Virus record (IMG/VR): IMGVR_UViG_3300009184_003751
Span: 22,473-86,472 of that record
From: a virus
Direction: 5' to 3' (one strand)
DNA length: 64,000 nucleotides
Shown one piece after another: positions 48,447 to 57,209 of the stretch (position 1 is its first letter; every line of letters starts with the position of its first letter). The notes below the pieces were generated by a model. The model saw only the letters and a program-made list of their open reading frames with translations. It was not told where the DNA came from and searched no databases. The translations under genes were made by a program, and so were the position numbers.

Positions 48447-50261
48447 TTACTTTACAGTTTCTATTGCTGTTACTGTTACATCGCTCAATTCTAATAGAAG
48501 AATTTTGTCTTTAGACATGATAATATCTTTATTATTTGGCAAATAATATAATGAAATATAGTTAGTGTAATCTGTAACCTTAAGATTATTGATTTTAACT
48601 AAACCTGTAACATAGTCAATCGTACCGATATTACTACTCAATATCGTATATCTGTTATTAATGTATGTATAAAGAATTAAATTGCCGAAACCATCGTCCT
48701 GTATATTACAGATACTGTAAGCCGTGCCATCAGTAGAAGTATAAGAAAAACTTGAAGAACGTAAAATTGGGTTTAATGGCGGTGCCCCAGCATAAACCTG
48801 ATCGTATTCGCTACCGTTGTTAAAATCAACAACATAAGATTCGGCAGTGTTAATTTTAGGTGTAAGTCTTTTAATGATTTGAAGATGAGTATCGTTACTT
48901 GTTATACTCGCATCAGAATTATCGATGTAAGCTACAATTTTACTGTATCTAAAATCGGAACCAAATTTACCTATATTAGCTGTAGCGAACTTATTAATTG
49001 CAGTTCTTACAACGCTTACGATATCTTGCTGTAACTTTGTAGTAGCGTTTTTATCATATTGAACCGTTGTTTCTAAACCAACATAAAAATAATCCGGATC
49101 AACTACAGAAACTCTATTCGGAAGGGCGATGTAATTTGTTAAATAATTTGTAATTTCTGTTTTTAAATAATCAGGAACTATAGTGCCGCCTGTTTGCTTA
49201 ACAGCAATAACAACTTTACCATATTGTTTTGGTTCTAAAAGTTCGCCACCGTAAACATTAACGTCGTCAATTTGATTACCGAACTGAGATAAGACGAGCG
49301 AAGAATAATCATCAGAAGCAACTGCTCTTTGCTGAGTTGCAAAATAACGAGGGGCAGAAAATCTAATTGAGTCGATGCTTTCCTGATTAGCGCCACTTGT
49401 TGCTATAGCATCAACTGTAATTACGGATTCTGTAGCAATACCGCCATTTAATGTACCAACATCTGTAACTAGTGTAAAGTTGTCAACACCAAGAGCATCA
49501 GAACCGTTTGTAACTCGATAGTTAACCAAAATAGTTGCAGCATTTAGTGGTTTTCTTCCGAAAAGACCATCGCCGAAAACTACTTCATATTGGTTATTTT
49601 CTGCACCTTGAAGGAAGTATACTTCTGATAAAGCTGATAGGCCAAATAAGTTTTCTGCTTTTTGGAAAACAGTATTAGTCGAACCATTGTTTTCAATGAC
49701 GTTGATAACCAAGCTATTAATATCTACGTTTTTATTCGATATTAGGAACCTTTGATTTTCGATAGTATAATCTACAAGAAACGAATCTTGAAAGGCACTA
49801 CCTTCGTAAATTTTCAAACCATTTATTGAAAAAGTGCTATTAGCAGAAGTGTAGCTTGTTTCTAAATCAGTTATGAATGTATATGTTCCGTTAGAATTGT
49901 ACCCAGAAAATTGTGTACCTTTTTCTAATGTAAGTTCGCCAGAAATACCAGTTGTGTCAAACGTAAAGGAAATTTGAGCTTCTGAAGAACGAGCAGATTG
50001 TGGAAGATAATTGAGCTCTTTAGCGTGTGAAATGACCGACTCGTACTTCTGAGCCGAATCAAGAAACATTTCAGAAGCAACCATGTTAAGATAGAAAGAA
50101 TTCAAATAAGAGTTATAACTAAGAACGTCTAATAGAACGTTGATGTTAGAACCATCAAAATTGTAATCTCTAAAAACAAACTGGGTCGAAAGGAATGTTT
50201 TTAAATTTCCTTTTAGCGAATCGAAATCTAGTGAACTTAAATCTAAAGAGCTATTAGCCAT
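48447..50261 (-). CDS. 6: gp6 baseplate wedge protein
   Basis: This 604 aa protein (T4 gp6 is 660 aa) forms the inner baseplate ring. Typical blocks are LSTQFVFRDYNFDGSNINVL, LLDVLSYNSYLNSFYLNMVA and SEMFLDSAQKYESVISHAKE with LNYLPQSARSSEAQISF. The later PRYFATQQRAVASDDYSSLV and YGKVVIAVKQTGG are the conserved J-like core found in contractile injection systems. It starts directly after the gp25 gene, as in T4-like order. Confidence 0.95.
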   Translation of the reverse strand: MANSSLDLSSLDFDSLKGNLKTFLSTQFVFRDYNFDGSNINVLLDVLSYNSYLNSFYLNMVASEMFLDSAQKYESVISHAKELNYLPQSARSSEAQISFTFDTTGISGELTLEKGTQFSGYNSNGTYTFITDLETSYTSANSTFSINGLKIYEGSAFQDSFLVDYTIENQRFLISNKNVDINSLVINVIENNGSTNTVFQKAENLFGLSALSEVYFLQGAENNQYEVVFGDGLFGRKPLNAATILVNYRVTNGSDALGVDNFTLVTDVGTLNGGIATESVITVDAIATSGANQESIDSIRFSAPRYFATQQRAVASDDYSSLVLSQFGNQIDDVNVYGGELLEPKQYGKVVIAVKQTGGTIVPDYLKTEITNYLTNYIALPNRVSVVDPDYFYVGLETTVQYDKNATTKLQQDIVSVVRTAINKFATANIGKFGSDFRYSKIVAYIDNSDASITSNDTHLQIIKRLTPKINTAESYVVDFNNGSEYDQVYAGAPPLNPILRSSSFSYTSTDGTAYSICNIQDDGFGNLILYTYINNRYTILSSNIGTIDYVTGLVKINNLKVTDYTNYISLYYLPNNKDIIMSKDKILLLELSDVTVTAIETVK

Positions 50262-50759
50262 TTATCGTACTCTTTTTAAAAGAATTGTAAGAGTTATAGG
50301 TGCTGGATTATTTATTAAATTGTAGACGATTGTAATTCGAATAGAATTTTCTTCGCTACCGAAACTTTTTGAAGTAGCGAATTCATTACCAACTACTTGA
50401 GCCGAAGATAAAAAGTTAGCTCCGCTATCAACAGAAACGCTTTGTAAATTTACTCTTGGTTCGTTATTTTCTATAACAGTTTGTATGTAATATTCAGCTT
50501 TAGTTAACGAAGTGTCGTCGTTCATTTCAAATAACATATCTCTTATATTAGAACCAATATAAGGTTGAAACGGACGCTCCCCTAAATTTGTTAAAATAAG
50601 ATTTCTAAGCGACTGGTTAACAGCTTGTTCGTTTGTAATACGACCAAGTTGATTGCCAAAAGGAGTTTTAGCAAAACTGTTCAAGAAGTCAGAAAAGTAT
50701 TCTGTTCTTTTGCTAGTAGCTGTTCCTAATGCATCTGCTCTTGTTAATTCTGTTGCCAT
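50262..50759 (-). CDS. 25: gp25 baseplate wedge protein
   Basis: This 165 aa protein (T4 gp25 is 132 aa) is the lysozyme-like-fold wedge component that binds the sheath initiator ring. SDFLNSFAKTPFGNQLGRIT, EQAVNQSLRNLILTNLGERP and FQPYIGSNIRDMLFE are the diagnostic gp25/TssE blocks, including the E-R-P-F pattern. It lies directly before gp6, with only one base between stop and start. Confidence 0.95.
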   Translation of the reverse strand: MATELTRADALGTATSKRTEYFSDFLNSFAKTPFGNQLGRITNEQAVNQSLRNLILTNLGERPFQPYIGSNIRDMLFEMNDDTSLTKAEYYIQTVIENNEPRVNLQSVSVDSGANFLSSAQVVGNEFATSKSFGSEENSIRITIVYNLINNPAPITLTILLKRVR

Positions 50760-50768
50760 TTATTTGCC

Positions 50769-51866
50769 TTATTTGAAAGTAGTTGGAGGTGCGTTTATAC
50801 CACCGTTCTGAACCTTTGTACCGTTTCCTGCAATGGTAATAACAGAACCATTTTCGGCAAACGCTGCCACATCTCCATTATAAGATTTGATAATTGTATC
50901 TTTTTTCGAACCAATGAGTACTTCGTCTGTTTCTGAATATAGTACGATTGGACCAGTTTTTGTTGTTATAGAAATACCAGCTGGGCTAATTACTATCTTA
51001 TTATTTCCAACAGCTAGAGTTATTTTTGTTGTACTTTTAACAGTTAATTCGTTGGCGCTAGATAACTGAAGTTTACCAGAATCAACTTTAAGATCGAAAT
51101 TACCACCACCTTGTACGTTTATTCCAAACTCGCCCTTAACAATATTCATCTTATTACCAACGATAGCATCAACTTTATCGCCAGTTATCGATGTATGTTG
51201 GTCGCCTTTTAAACTTGTTACACTATCGCCTTCTTTAGATGCAAAAGTTTTACCGCCAGGAACAACTTCAACTTTACCTTCTGACGCCCCGCCAACTACT
51301 TTCGTAGATCCTTCATATTTTGTTCCGCCAGAAGCCGATCCTTTATCGCCTTTTGTATTTTCATTTTTTGTAGACTGGTTACTTTCGTCGACGTTGCCGT
51401 CTGTATTTTTGCTAGAGCTTCCAGCATTTTTTCTTTCATTATGAGTATGAGAAGTTTCCATACCCTGATAACCATCGGAAACTTCTTTAGTTTTAAAACT
51501 TCCGTCGTGGTTAACTTCTGATTCAAACGAGTCACTTGGCTTATTTGGATTTCTGTGAACAGACTTTATTTTACCATTCGTATCAGCTTCCATATAAAGA
51601 TAAACTGGGTGTTCTGGCTCTTTTGTTTGAGCAGCAGAAGGAGGCATTTTTTTATTTGGAGGCTGACTTGCGCCTGCAGCAGCGGCTGCAGCTCCTCCAA
51701 CAGAACCAAATCCAGTTAAACCTAAAGCAGCAGCAGCTCCAGCTGCTAAATCAGAAACTGCTGAAGCAGCTTGAACGACGAAAGGCTGACCATCACCAAT
51801 CGTGACAGTATCTCCAGGTTTTGCACCTGCTGCTAAAGCGGCTGAATTTGGATCAGCAAAAGCCAT
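50769..51866 (-). CDS. gp5 C-terminal needle/beta-helix protein
   Basis: This 365 aa protein has three parts. Residues 1-70 are Ala/Gly-rich. Residues 80-215 are polar and low-complexity with a histidine cluster (SHTHNERK, 139-146). Residues about 215-350 form short valine/glycine-ended repeats (ITGDKVDAIVGNKMNIVKGE, KLQLSSANELTVKSTTKITL) typical of the triple beta-helix of gp5/VgrG needles. The OB-fold that begins gp5 in T4 is instead a separate 98 aa gene at 53422-53718, and no lysozyme domain is seen. It is probably the puncturing spike. A PAAR tip gene is not visible in the window. Confidence 0.65.
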   Translation of the reverse strand: MAFADPNSAALAAGAKPGDTVTIGDGQPFVVQAASAVSDLAAGAAAALGLTGFGSVGGAAAAAAGASQPPNKKMPPSAAQTKEPEHPVYLYMEADTNGKIKSVHRNPNKPSDSFESEVNHDGSFKTKEVSDGYQGMETSHTHNERKNAGSSSKNTDGNVDESNQSTKNENTKGDKGSASGGTKYEGSTKVVGGASEGKVEVVPGGKTFASKEGDSVTSLKGDQHTSITGDKVDAIVGNKMNIVKGEFGINVQGGGNFDLKVDSGKLQLSSANELTVKSTTKITLAVGNNKIVISPAGISITTKTGPIVLYSETDEVLIGSKKDTIIKSYNGDVAAFAENGSVITIAGNGTKVQNGGINAPPTTFK

Positions 51867-53419
51867 TAAACACCTATATTCTCAAGTAAGGAAGTAGTAG
51901 CACCAAGAGCTAAGGTAGAAGCTCCACCGATAGCCATTGCATTTGTTATATTACTTTTAGCAACTGATGTACCTTGTGCCGCTAAAGCCATAGCAGATAA
52001 AGAAACACCAGCTGATAATAGTTTATCAGAAATATCAGCGTTGGATGCAAGAGCGCCTGTTATAGCAGAAACTGCACCAAAGCTATTAATACTATTTAAC
52101 AAATTCGAAGAACCTCCTAATGTAGAAATTGCACCTGGAATAGAAATTCCCATCCCACCAAGAGCTCCTGCTAAAGAACCAAGACCACCTAAACCAGCAA
52201 GCGCCGAAGGTAATTTTAATGCACTTCCTGCGTAACCGCCCATCAAACTTACCATTGCAGCATTTTTTGTAAAATTAGTTATCGAAGCACTTACACTACC
52301 ACCTAAAACAGAATCTGGAATATAAAGCGAAGACGCTAAACTTACTGCACTTCCAACCGCTCCTAGGATAGAAGGAGCTAAAGCCATTAAGTTTATGCTA
52401 CTACCTTTACCAACGACTCTTTCCATACCGTTGTTTTCATGTTTAACTTTATTATCTTCTAAAATTAAATTTAAAATAGAAGCAGTTAATGTCGGTAAAC
52501 CTGTTAAAGGACTGTTTATAATATAAGGATATAAATCATCAGCTATACCTTTTTCGGCTATCGCTAGACATTCTGCTTCTGCATTAGAATATGGGTAGTC
52601 ATAAGATGTTCTTCTTACTAATGCTATCTGACTTTCTGGAGTCGTATAATGCATATAACCAATATAAGGATCTTCTCCTAAATTGTAATAATTTTTAGTT
52701 GATAGATCTGGCAAATCTGTTATAAGATCATAAAGAACAACATCCGTATATGTTTTTTCAACATAAAAAACTAAAGGAGTTGGTTTAACAGGAATGTTAT
52801 TTTCGCCAAATATCAAAGCTTTTTCGACAAGTTTTGCTATTCCGTTCTTAACAATTTCTTGATAATCCGAAGATATAGAATTAATAGCATTACCTGCGAG
52901 TGCTATATTCAAAGCTGTTAAAACCTGAACGTAGCTCGTTCTGTTACAAAGGATACAAAGAGCTTCTGAAAAAGCGTCTGTAACTGTGTTCTTTTGAGTT
53001 TGGCCCATAGTTGCGCCACCTTTAGAACCACCAGCCAAAGCCATCAACATTTTAATTATAGCAAAGTTTTTAACCATTCCAGCAAAAACTTGTGCTTTAC
53101 CAGAAGGATCTACTTGAGCTATTATAGAAGCTAAATCGACTCCAGGAGGAGCAGATGCAGTTGTAGGAAAATCCGCTTTTGGTACAAATTTTTGAACGGC
53201 AGTTTCTAAAGCTTTCGGACCAGTTCCGTTTTCAACAGTTACTGATTTACTATCAGCGTATTTTGCTTTTTCTGTATTGAGAGGTTTTCCGCCAACTTTT
53301 GTATTATGGGGCGATCTTTTAGAATCGCCAGTTTTACCACCAGCTGGTGAATCAACTCCTTCTGAACCTGCTTTTTTTTCTGAAATTGAATCTGGTTGAT
53401 TGCTATTATCTACAGCCAT
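51866..53419 (-). CDS. helical hub-region protein between the two gp5 parts
   Basis: This 517 aa protein begins with a polar disordered stretch (1-80). Residues 90-350 are mixed helical (VLTALNIALAGNAINSISSD, YIGYMHYTTPESQIALVRRT). Residues about 355-517 are rich in Ala, Ser, Gly and Leu (PSALAGLGGLGSLAGALGGM, SLSAMALAAQGTSVAKSNIT). No enzyme or coiled-coil tape-measure signature is obvious. Its location between the OB-fold and needle genes, each contiguous, argues for a baseplate hub part or cargo. I do not recognise a named family. Confidence 0.5.
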   Translation of the reverse strand: MAVDNSNQPDSISEKKAGSEGVDSPAGGKTGDSKRSPHNTKVGGKPLNTEKAKYADSKSVTVENGTGPKALETAVQKFVPKADFPTTASAPPGVDLASIIAQVDPSGKAQVFAGMVKNFAIIKMLMALAGGSKGGATMGQTQKNTVTDAFSEALCILCNRTSYVQVLTALNIALAGNAINSISSDYQEIVKNGIAKLVEKALIFGENNIPVKPTPLVFYVEKTYTDVVLYDLITDLPDLSTKNYYNLGEDPYIGYMHYTTPESQIALVRRTSYDYPYSNAEAECLAIAEKGIADDLYPYIINSPLTGLPTLTASILNLILEDNKVKHENNGMERVVGKGSSINLMALAPSILGAVGSAVSLASSLYIPDSVLGGSVSASITNFTKNAAMVSLMGGYAGSALKLPSALAGLGGLGSLAGALGGMGISIPGAISTLGGSSNLLNSINSFGAVSAITGALASNADISDKLLSAGVSLSAMALAAQGTSVAKSNITNAMAIGGASTLALGATTSLLENIGV

Positions 53420-53421
53420 AA

Positions 53422-53718
53422 TTATCCCTTAGGTAATGCGCCACGTGAAAACGAACCCATGATAATTGGATATTGTTCAGCAATATCATCGTCCATATAA
53501 GCTATAACAACTCTAGAGCCTACTAATAGACCATGAGGTGTTATTCCTACTTTACCTGTAGCAGCCGAAGTAACTGGCTGAAGTGGCAAAGCCCATGGCA
53601 AATGATCATCTTTAATATTTTGTTCATCGTTTTCATAATTATATTTTCTAATTTTAACTCTACCTGACTTTAGAGGATCTTTAATATCTCTAACTTCAGC
53701 AAAATAAAATTTAGCCAT
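53422..53718 (-). CDS. 5: gp5 N-terminal OB-fold hub protein
   Basis: This encodes 98 aa from the ATG at 53718; an apparent GTG start at 53730 is less likely because AAGGTGG precedes the ATG. FYFAEVRDIKDPLKSGRVKI, HLPWALPLQPVTSAATG and LLVGSRVVIAYMDDD are the OB-fold of gp5/gpV-type spike proteins, which sits on the gp27 trimer. In T4 this fold is followed by lysozyme and needle in one 575 aa chain; here it stops after the OB domain (SFSRGALPKG). It overlaps gp27 by eight bases and precedes the 517 aa protein. Confidence 0.85.
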   Translation of the reverse strand: MAKFYFAEVRDIKDPLKSGRVKIRKYNYENDEQNIKDDHLPWALPLQPVTSAATGKVGITPHGLLVGSRVVIAYMDDDIAEQYPIIMGSFSRGALPKG

Positions 53719-54961
53719 TCTCACCACCACCTTCTTTATAAGAGCCTTTTATAACTCCAAGAATCATTGTATATCTTGGAGTTTGTCCAAGAGGTTTTAT
53801 TTTATGCCTAATTGAAACAACAAGAGCTTTTCCATTAAATTGTTTTTCGCCACCATTACTACCGCTAGAGGGGTCCGATTTATTAGGAACGTTTAATTCA
53901 ATCATAGAACCTAATTTAATAGAAGGGTTTCCAGGAACTTCTAATAATGCATGATTTTGAGCGATATGAGACAAATAATCAATTCTATTTTTTCTAGCTT
54001 CAGCTACATTTGTTGTAGTTTTATCATTAGCAGCATCCTTCATTGTTACTACAGGAACTGCCTTTGCCGAGCTCGGAGGACTAGAAAAAGTTTGAGTTTT
54101 ATCTGCTGTCGTAAATTGTGTTTTTTTCTGATTTACTTGATCTGTTTTTCCAAAAGTTGGGTTATAAGAAAGCTGTTGAGCCTTCGTTGTAGATCTAGCA
54201 GGAGTAAAAAACGAATCCGAAACTTTTATCCAAATTATAGAGTTTTGTTTTTCCGAATCAGAAATATCACCATAGTTTAAACTAGGGGATTGTTTCAAGG
54301 TCACAACTGGCGATTGTTTGAATAGTTTTTCGAAAGTAGAAAAAACATATTTCGTATCAGTACCCGTCGATTGTTGAAAACAAACAAACGCTGATGATTT
54401 ATTTTCATTAGAAACGTGTTCCGAGCTTAATTTTCTAAGAGCTTTAATAGGGTGTTCGTTACTGAAAACGATTCTTCTTTTACCACTGGTTGCTTCTAGA
54501 TCAATTGTTTTATTAGTTTTGAAATTGTTTTTCAAAATATCTTTAATCATATTACTAGTTAAATCATCATAACTTTTTTGAACGAAATTTCCTTGGGAAT
54601 TCAAAAGTTCTGCCGAACAACATCTAATATCATATTGCTTAAAGTGACCAGAACTACCACCACCAGGTCTTTCAGACTGATCGTCGACGTTTTTATTTTG
54701 CATCATTTTTAATTTAAACGAAGCTTTAGAACCGCTATCAACTAACCCAAAAGATATATCAACGTCTTGGTCATAGGAACCGTTTAATTTATTTTTACCT
54801 AAAGCATCTTGCGCATCGATAACTCGAATATCAGCCAAAACACCAAGTGGGTTTAAAATGTCTTCATAAACATTAAACCCAGCATACTGTGCTTGTCTAG
54901 GATCAAGTAAATCTATTTTACCGATTTTTAACGATGAGATTTTGATATCACCAACTGACAT
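53711..54961 (-). CDS. 27: gp27 baseplate hub protein
   Basis: This 416 aa protein (T4 gp27 is 391 aa) forms the trimeric hub that carries the gp5 spike and adapts the tube. The order wedge gp53, then gp27, then gp5 OB-fold is consistent. It has YAGFNVYEDILNPLGVLADI, RCCSAELLNSQGNFVQKSYD, KRRIVFSNEHPIKALRKLSS and a C-terminal VVSIRHKIKPLGQTPRYTMI, the tube-like domain features of hub proteins. A polar linker lies around residues 260-315. It overlaps the OB-fold gene by eight bases. Confidence 0.85.
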   Translation of the reverse strand: MSVGDIKISSLKIGKIDLLDPRQAQYAGFNVYEDILNPLGVLADIRVIDAQDALGKNKLNGSYDQDVDISFGLVDSGSKASFKLKMMQNKNVDDQSERPGGGSSGHFKQYDIRCCSAELLNSQGNFVQKSYDDLTSNMIKDILKNNFKTNKTIDLEATSGKRRIVFSNEHPIKALRKLSSEHVSNENKSSAFVCFQQSTGTDTKYVFSTFEKLFKQSPVVTLKQSPSLNYGDISDSEKQNSIIWIKVSDSFFTPARSTTKAQQLSYNPTFGKTDQVNQKKTQFTTADKTQTFSSPPSSAKAVPVVTMKDAANDKTTTNVAEARKNRIDYLSHIAQNHALLEVPGNPSIKLGSMIELNVPNKSDPSSGSNGGEKQFNGKALVVSIRHKIKPLGQTPRYTMILGVIKGSYKEGGGENG

Positions 54962-54962
54962 T

Positions 54963-55838
54963 TTAAACTTTCATATAATCTCTGAGATTATCAGAAATCG
55001 TTTGAGCGTAATCTTTATCTAAAGTTCTTAAAGTTTTGTTATATTCATTCTTTTCGCTTTCATACTCATAATATGTTACAGGAGACCAATATATGTATTC
55101 GCCGTCTTGAATGTTACTAGCTACAGAAGAAACAGAAGTGAATATCGTATTCGTTCCGCTTTCGGTGCCGTAAACATAACTCCCTGCTTTAATTGAAACC
55201 GTATTACTAGTATAGTAAGTTCCGTAAACATGCTGTATATAAACAGCACTATTTGAAACGGAAACTACTTGACCCTTTCCAGTATTAGAACTATCAAAAA
55301 CGATATCGCAAATTTCGTCTTTTATAAAATCTGTATCGGACACTTCATAAGATATAATCTTATTTGTATTAGCTATCCAATCTTTTTGAGATCTTTTATA
55401 AGAAACGATAGAATTAGTCGCCCCTAAGTTAGGCTCCCAATATTTTTTATTTTCTGCAGGCAATGCGTTAAAAGCACTTACGCTGATGTCTTCTCTATTA
55501 ACCCAATCGTTTCTATAATATTTAATTTTATTAATAGCAGATTCGTAAGAGCCATATTTCTTAGTTACAAAATTTACGAATTCTGTTTCGCTAAGATACC
55601 ATTCGTAATACGGATCTGTTATTCTATTCGCGAAATAAATTATCCAACTTTGAAACGGATCTTCATAATATCTAGAGCTTAATTGATCTGCTCTTTCATA
55701 ACTAGAAATTTCATAAGGATAAAATACAAACGGATTGTTATAGACTTTATCTAAAAGAGTTGTTCTCTTAGTAATATCTACAACAGTAGAATTGTTATAA
55801 CTTATGGTTGGGAATTTTTCGAAATATCTTTCGGTCAT
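54963..55838 (-). CDS. 53: gp53 baseplate wedge protein
   Basis: This 291 aa protein (T4 gp53 is 196 aa) joins adjacent wedges around the hub. The start TERYFEKFPTISYNNSTVVD, VFYPYEISSYERADQLSSRY and the DPFQSWIIYFANRITDPYYE block are highly typical (in T4: W-x-x-Y-F-x-N). The middle carries an inserted beta domain of about 90 residues (SNTGKGQVVSVSNSAVYIQH), explaining the greater length. It lies directly between gp48 and gp27. Confidence 0.93.
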   Translation of the reverse strand: MTERYFEKFPTISYNNSTVVDITKRTTLLDKVYNNPFVFYPYEISSYERADQLSSRYYEDPFQSWIIYFANRITDPYYEWYLSETEFVNFVTKKYGSYESAINKIKYYRNDWVNREDISVSAFNALPAENKKYWEPNLGATNSIVSYKRSQKDWIANTNKIISYEVSDTDFIKDEICDIVFDSSNTGKGQVVSVSNSAVYIQHVYGTYYTSNTVSIKAGSYVYGTESGTNTIFTSVSSVASNIQDGEYIYWSPVTYYEYESEKNEYNKTLRTLDKDYAQTISDNLRDYMKV

Positions 55839-55847
55839 ATTAGTCCC

Positions 55848-56708
55848 TTATCCTAAACCACCAGTAGAGTTTCTTATGGCATTTCCGATAATTGGTCCAG
55901 CCGCCACAAATGCAGCTGCTATATTTCTACCAGCTTGACCTGTGGTGATAATTTCTCCAGTATAGTCAGTTTGATCCCAAAGCTGAATTTCTTTAAGTTG
56001 TAATGTTAAATTTATAACTGTTGGACGATTTGTTCCTCTAAAAAACGAAGGATTACCAGCCCCTGTAAAATCAACTTGAACTGAAATGATAGCACAATTT
56101 TTAAATTGCATTCCCATTTCATCTGGCAACATTCGTATCCTTACAATATCAGGATACTTTAAATATAAACCGCCCATATTTGTAGGTAAAGAAGATTTTC
56201 TACATGCGTTGATTATATTATTAAGAGTTTCTGATTCTTGAGGCGTATGTGGTGCTAATGTCCAAGAAAACGTAAACTCTTTAAAGTTTGGCTGTTTGAA
56301 CTGCATAAATTGGAATGGGTTTAATGCTGCGCCAATTATAGGACCACCGATAGAAATAGCGGTCGATATTTCGGCTGCTCTTGGTACGTTCCCAACTAAA
56401 GAAGCTGCTTGTTGCGTCGCACTAATTTCATTCCAAGATAAGGTTGTTGCATCGTTTATCTTTTTCGGTAATGGTAATCTTATACCATTTCCAGAAGGAA
56501 GTAGAGCATTTCCTCTTGGGCCACGATTTCCGCCTAAACCCCCAGCTCCTTGAATGCCAGTTGTATAATTGGCAAATTCAATTTCCGTAAAAAACCCTCT
56601 ATCTCTTGCTACTAAGTCATTAGGAAAACTTAGAGTGTCAAAAGTTTTTCTCGGAGGAGTTGGGAATTTAGCATTATTTCTATATGCTGTTATTGGTATT
56701 AAAGGCAT
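55848..56708 (-). CDS. 48: gp48 baseplate tail tube cap protein
   Basis: This 286 aa protein (T4 gp48 is 364 aa) forms the tube-initiating ring on the hub. Characteristic pieces are NNAKFPTPPRKTFDTLSFPN, NPFQFMQFKQPNFKEFTFSW with TLAPHTPQESETLNNIINAC, and VQVDFTGAGNPSFFRGTNRP with TVINLTLQLKEIQLWDQTDY. The N-terminal part has a Gly/Pro-rich loop (GGLGGNRGPRGN). It is the first gene of the baseplate operon on the minus strand and has an exact late promoter. Confidence 0.92.
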   Translation of the reverse strand: MPLIPITAYRNNAKFPTPPRKTFDTLSFPNDLVARDRGFFTEIEFANYTTGIQGAGGLGGNRGPRGNALLPSGNGIRLPLPKKINDATTLSWNEISATQQAASLVGNVPRAAEISTAISIGGPIIGAALNPFQFMQFKQPNFKEFTFSWTLAPHTPQESETLNNIINACRKSSLPTNMGGLYLKYPDIVRIRMLPDEMGMQFKNCAIISVQVDFTGAGNPSFFRGTNRPTVINLTLQLKEIQLWDQTDYTGEIITTGQAGRNIAAAFVAAGPIIGNAIRNSTGGLG

Positions 56709-56747
56709 TGAAGTCCCATAATTCGTGGCTAAATATCTTATAATTTC

Positions 56748-56755
56748 TATTTATA
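56748..56755 (-). promoter_or_regulatory. late promoter TATAAATA for the baseplate operon (gp48 onward)
   Basis: Exact element on the minus strand, 40 bases before gp48. It lies only eight bases before the plus-strand gp4 start, so the divergent units share a 54-base gap. A good promoter for the plus strand was not found in this gap. Confidence 0.7.
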
Positions 56756-56762
56756 TGAAAAA

Positions 56763-57209
56763 ATGGCAAAATATAATAAAGGCAAGTTCAAACCCAAAAA
56801 CCCTGAAAAATACAAGGGCAACCCGACAGAGATCTATTATAGATCTGGTTGGGAATTCAAACTCATGATGTATTTAGATCATACGAAAGAAATCGTAAGT
56901 TGGGGGTCGGAAGAAATCATAATACTATATCGTTCGCCTATAGACGGTAAGATACATCGTTATTTCCCCGATTTTATTGTTACAAAAATAAATAAAGAAG
57001 GCAAAAAAGAAACTGCCTTAATTGAAGTAAAACCAGCTTCTCAAACCAAGCCACCTGCTAGGCAAGAAAAGCCGACTAAACGATATATTACGGAAGTAAC
57101 GACTTGGGGCATTAACGAAGCCAAATGGAAAGCAGCTTCTGAATATTGTAAAGACAGAGGCTGGGCGTTTCATATTTTTACCGAAAAAGAACTTGGGATC
57201 AAATACTAA
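56763..57209 (+). CDS. 4: gp4 head completion protein
   Basis: This 148 aa protein (T4 gp4 is 150 aa) completes the filled head before tail joining and has an endonuclease-like fold. The start AKYNKGKFKPKNPEKYKGNP with YYRSGWEFKLMMYLD, then YFPDFIVTKINKEGKKETAL and IEVKPASQT, gives a D-x(n)-E-x-K nuclease signature (PDF...LIEVKP). The first ribosome-binding site is poor. Its stop shares a base with the next start (TAATG). It begins the short plus-strand block. Confidence 0.92.
   Translation: MAKYNKGKFKPKNPEKYKGNPTEIYYRSGWEFKLMMYLDHTKEIVSWGSEEIIILYRSPIDGKIHRYFPDFIVTKINKEGKKETALIEVKPASQTKPPARQEKPTKRYITEVTTWGINEAKWKAASEYCKDRGWAFHIFTEKELGIKY

Noticed and set aside
53711-53730. GTG start at 53730 for the OB-fold protein
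   Set aside because: The ATG at 53718 is preceded by AAGGTGG and gives the start expected for this family; the GTG adds four residues within the gp27 coding overlap.
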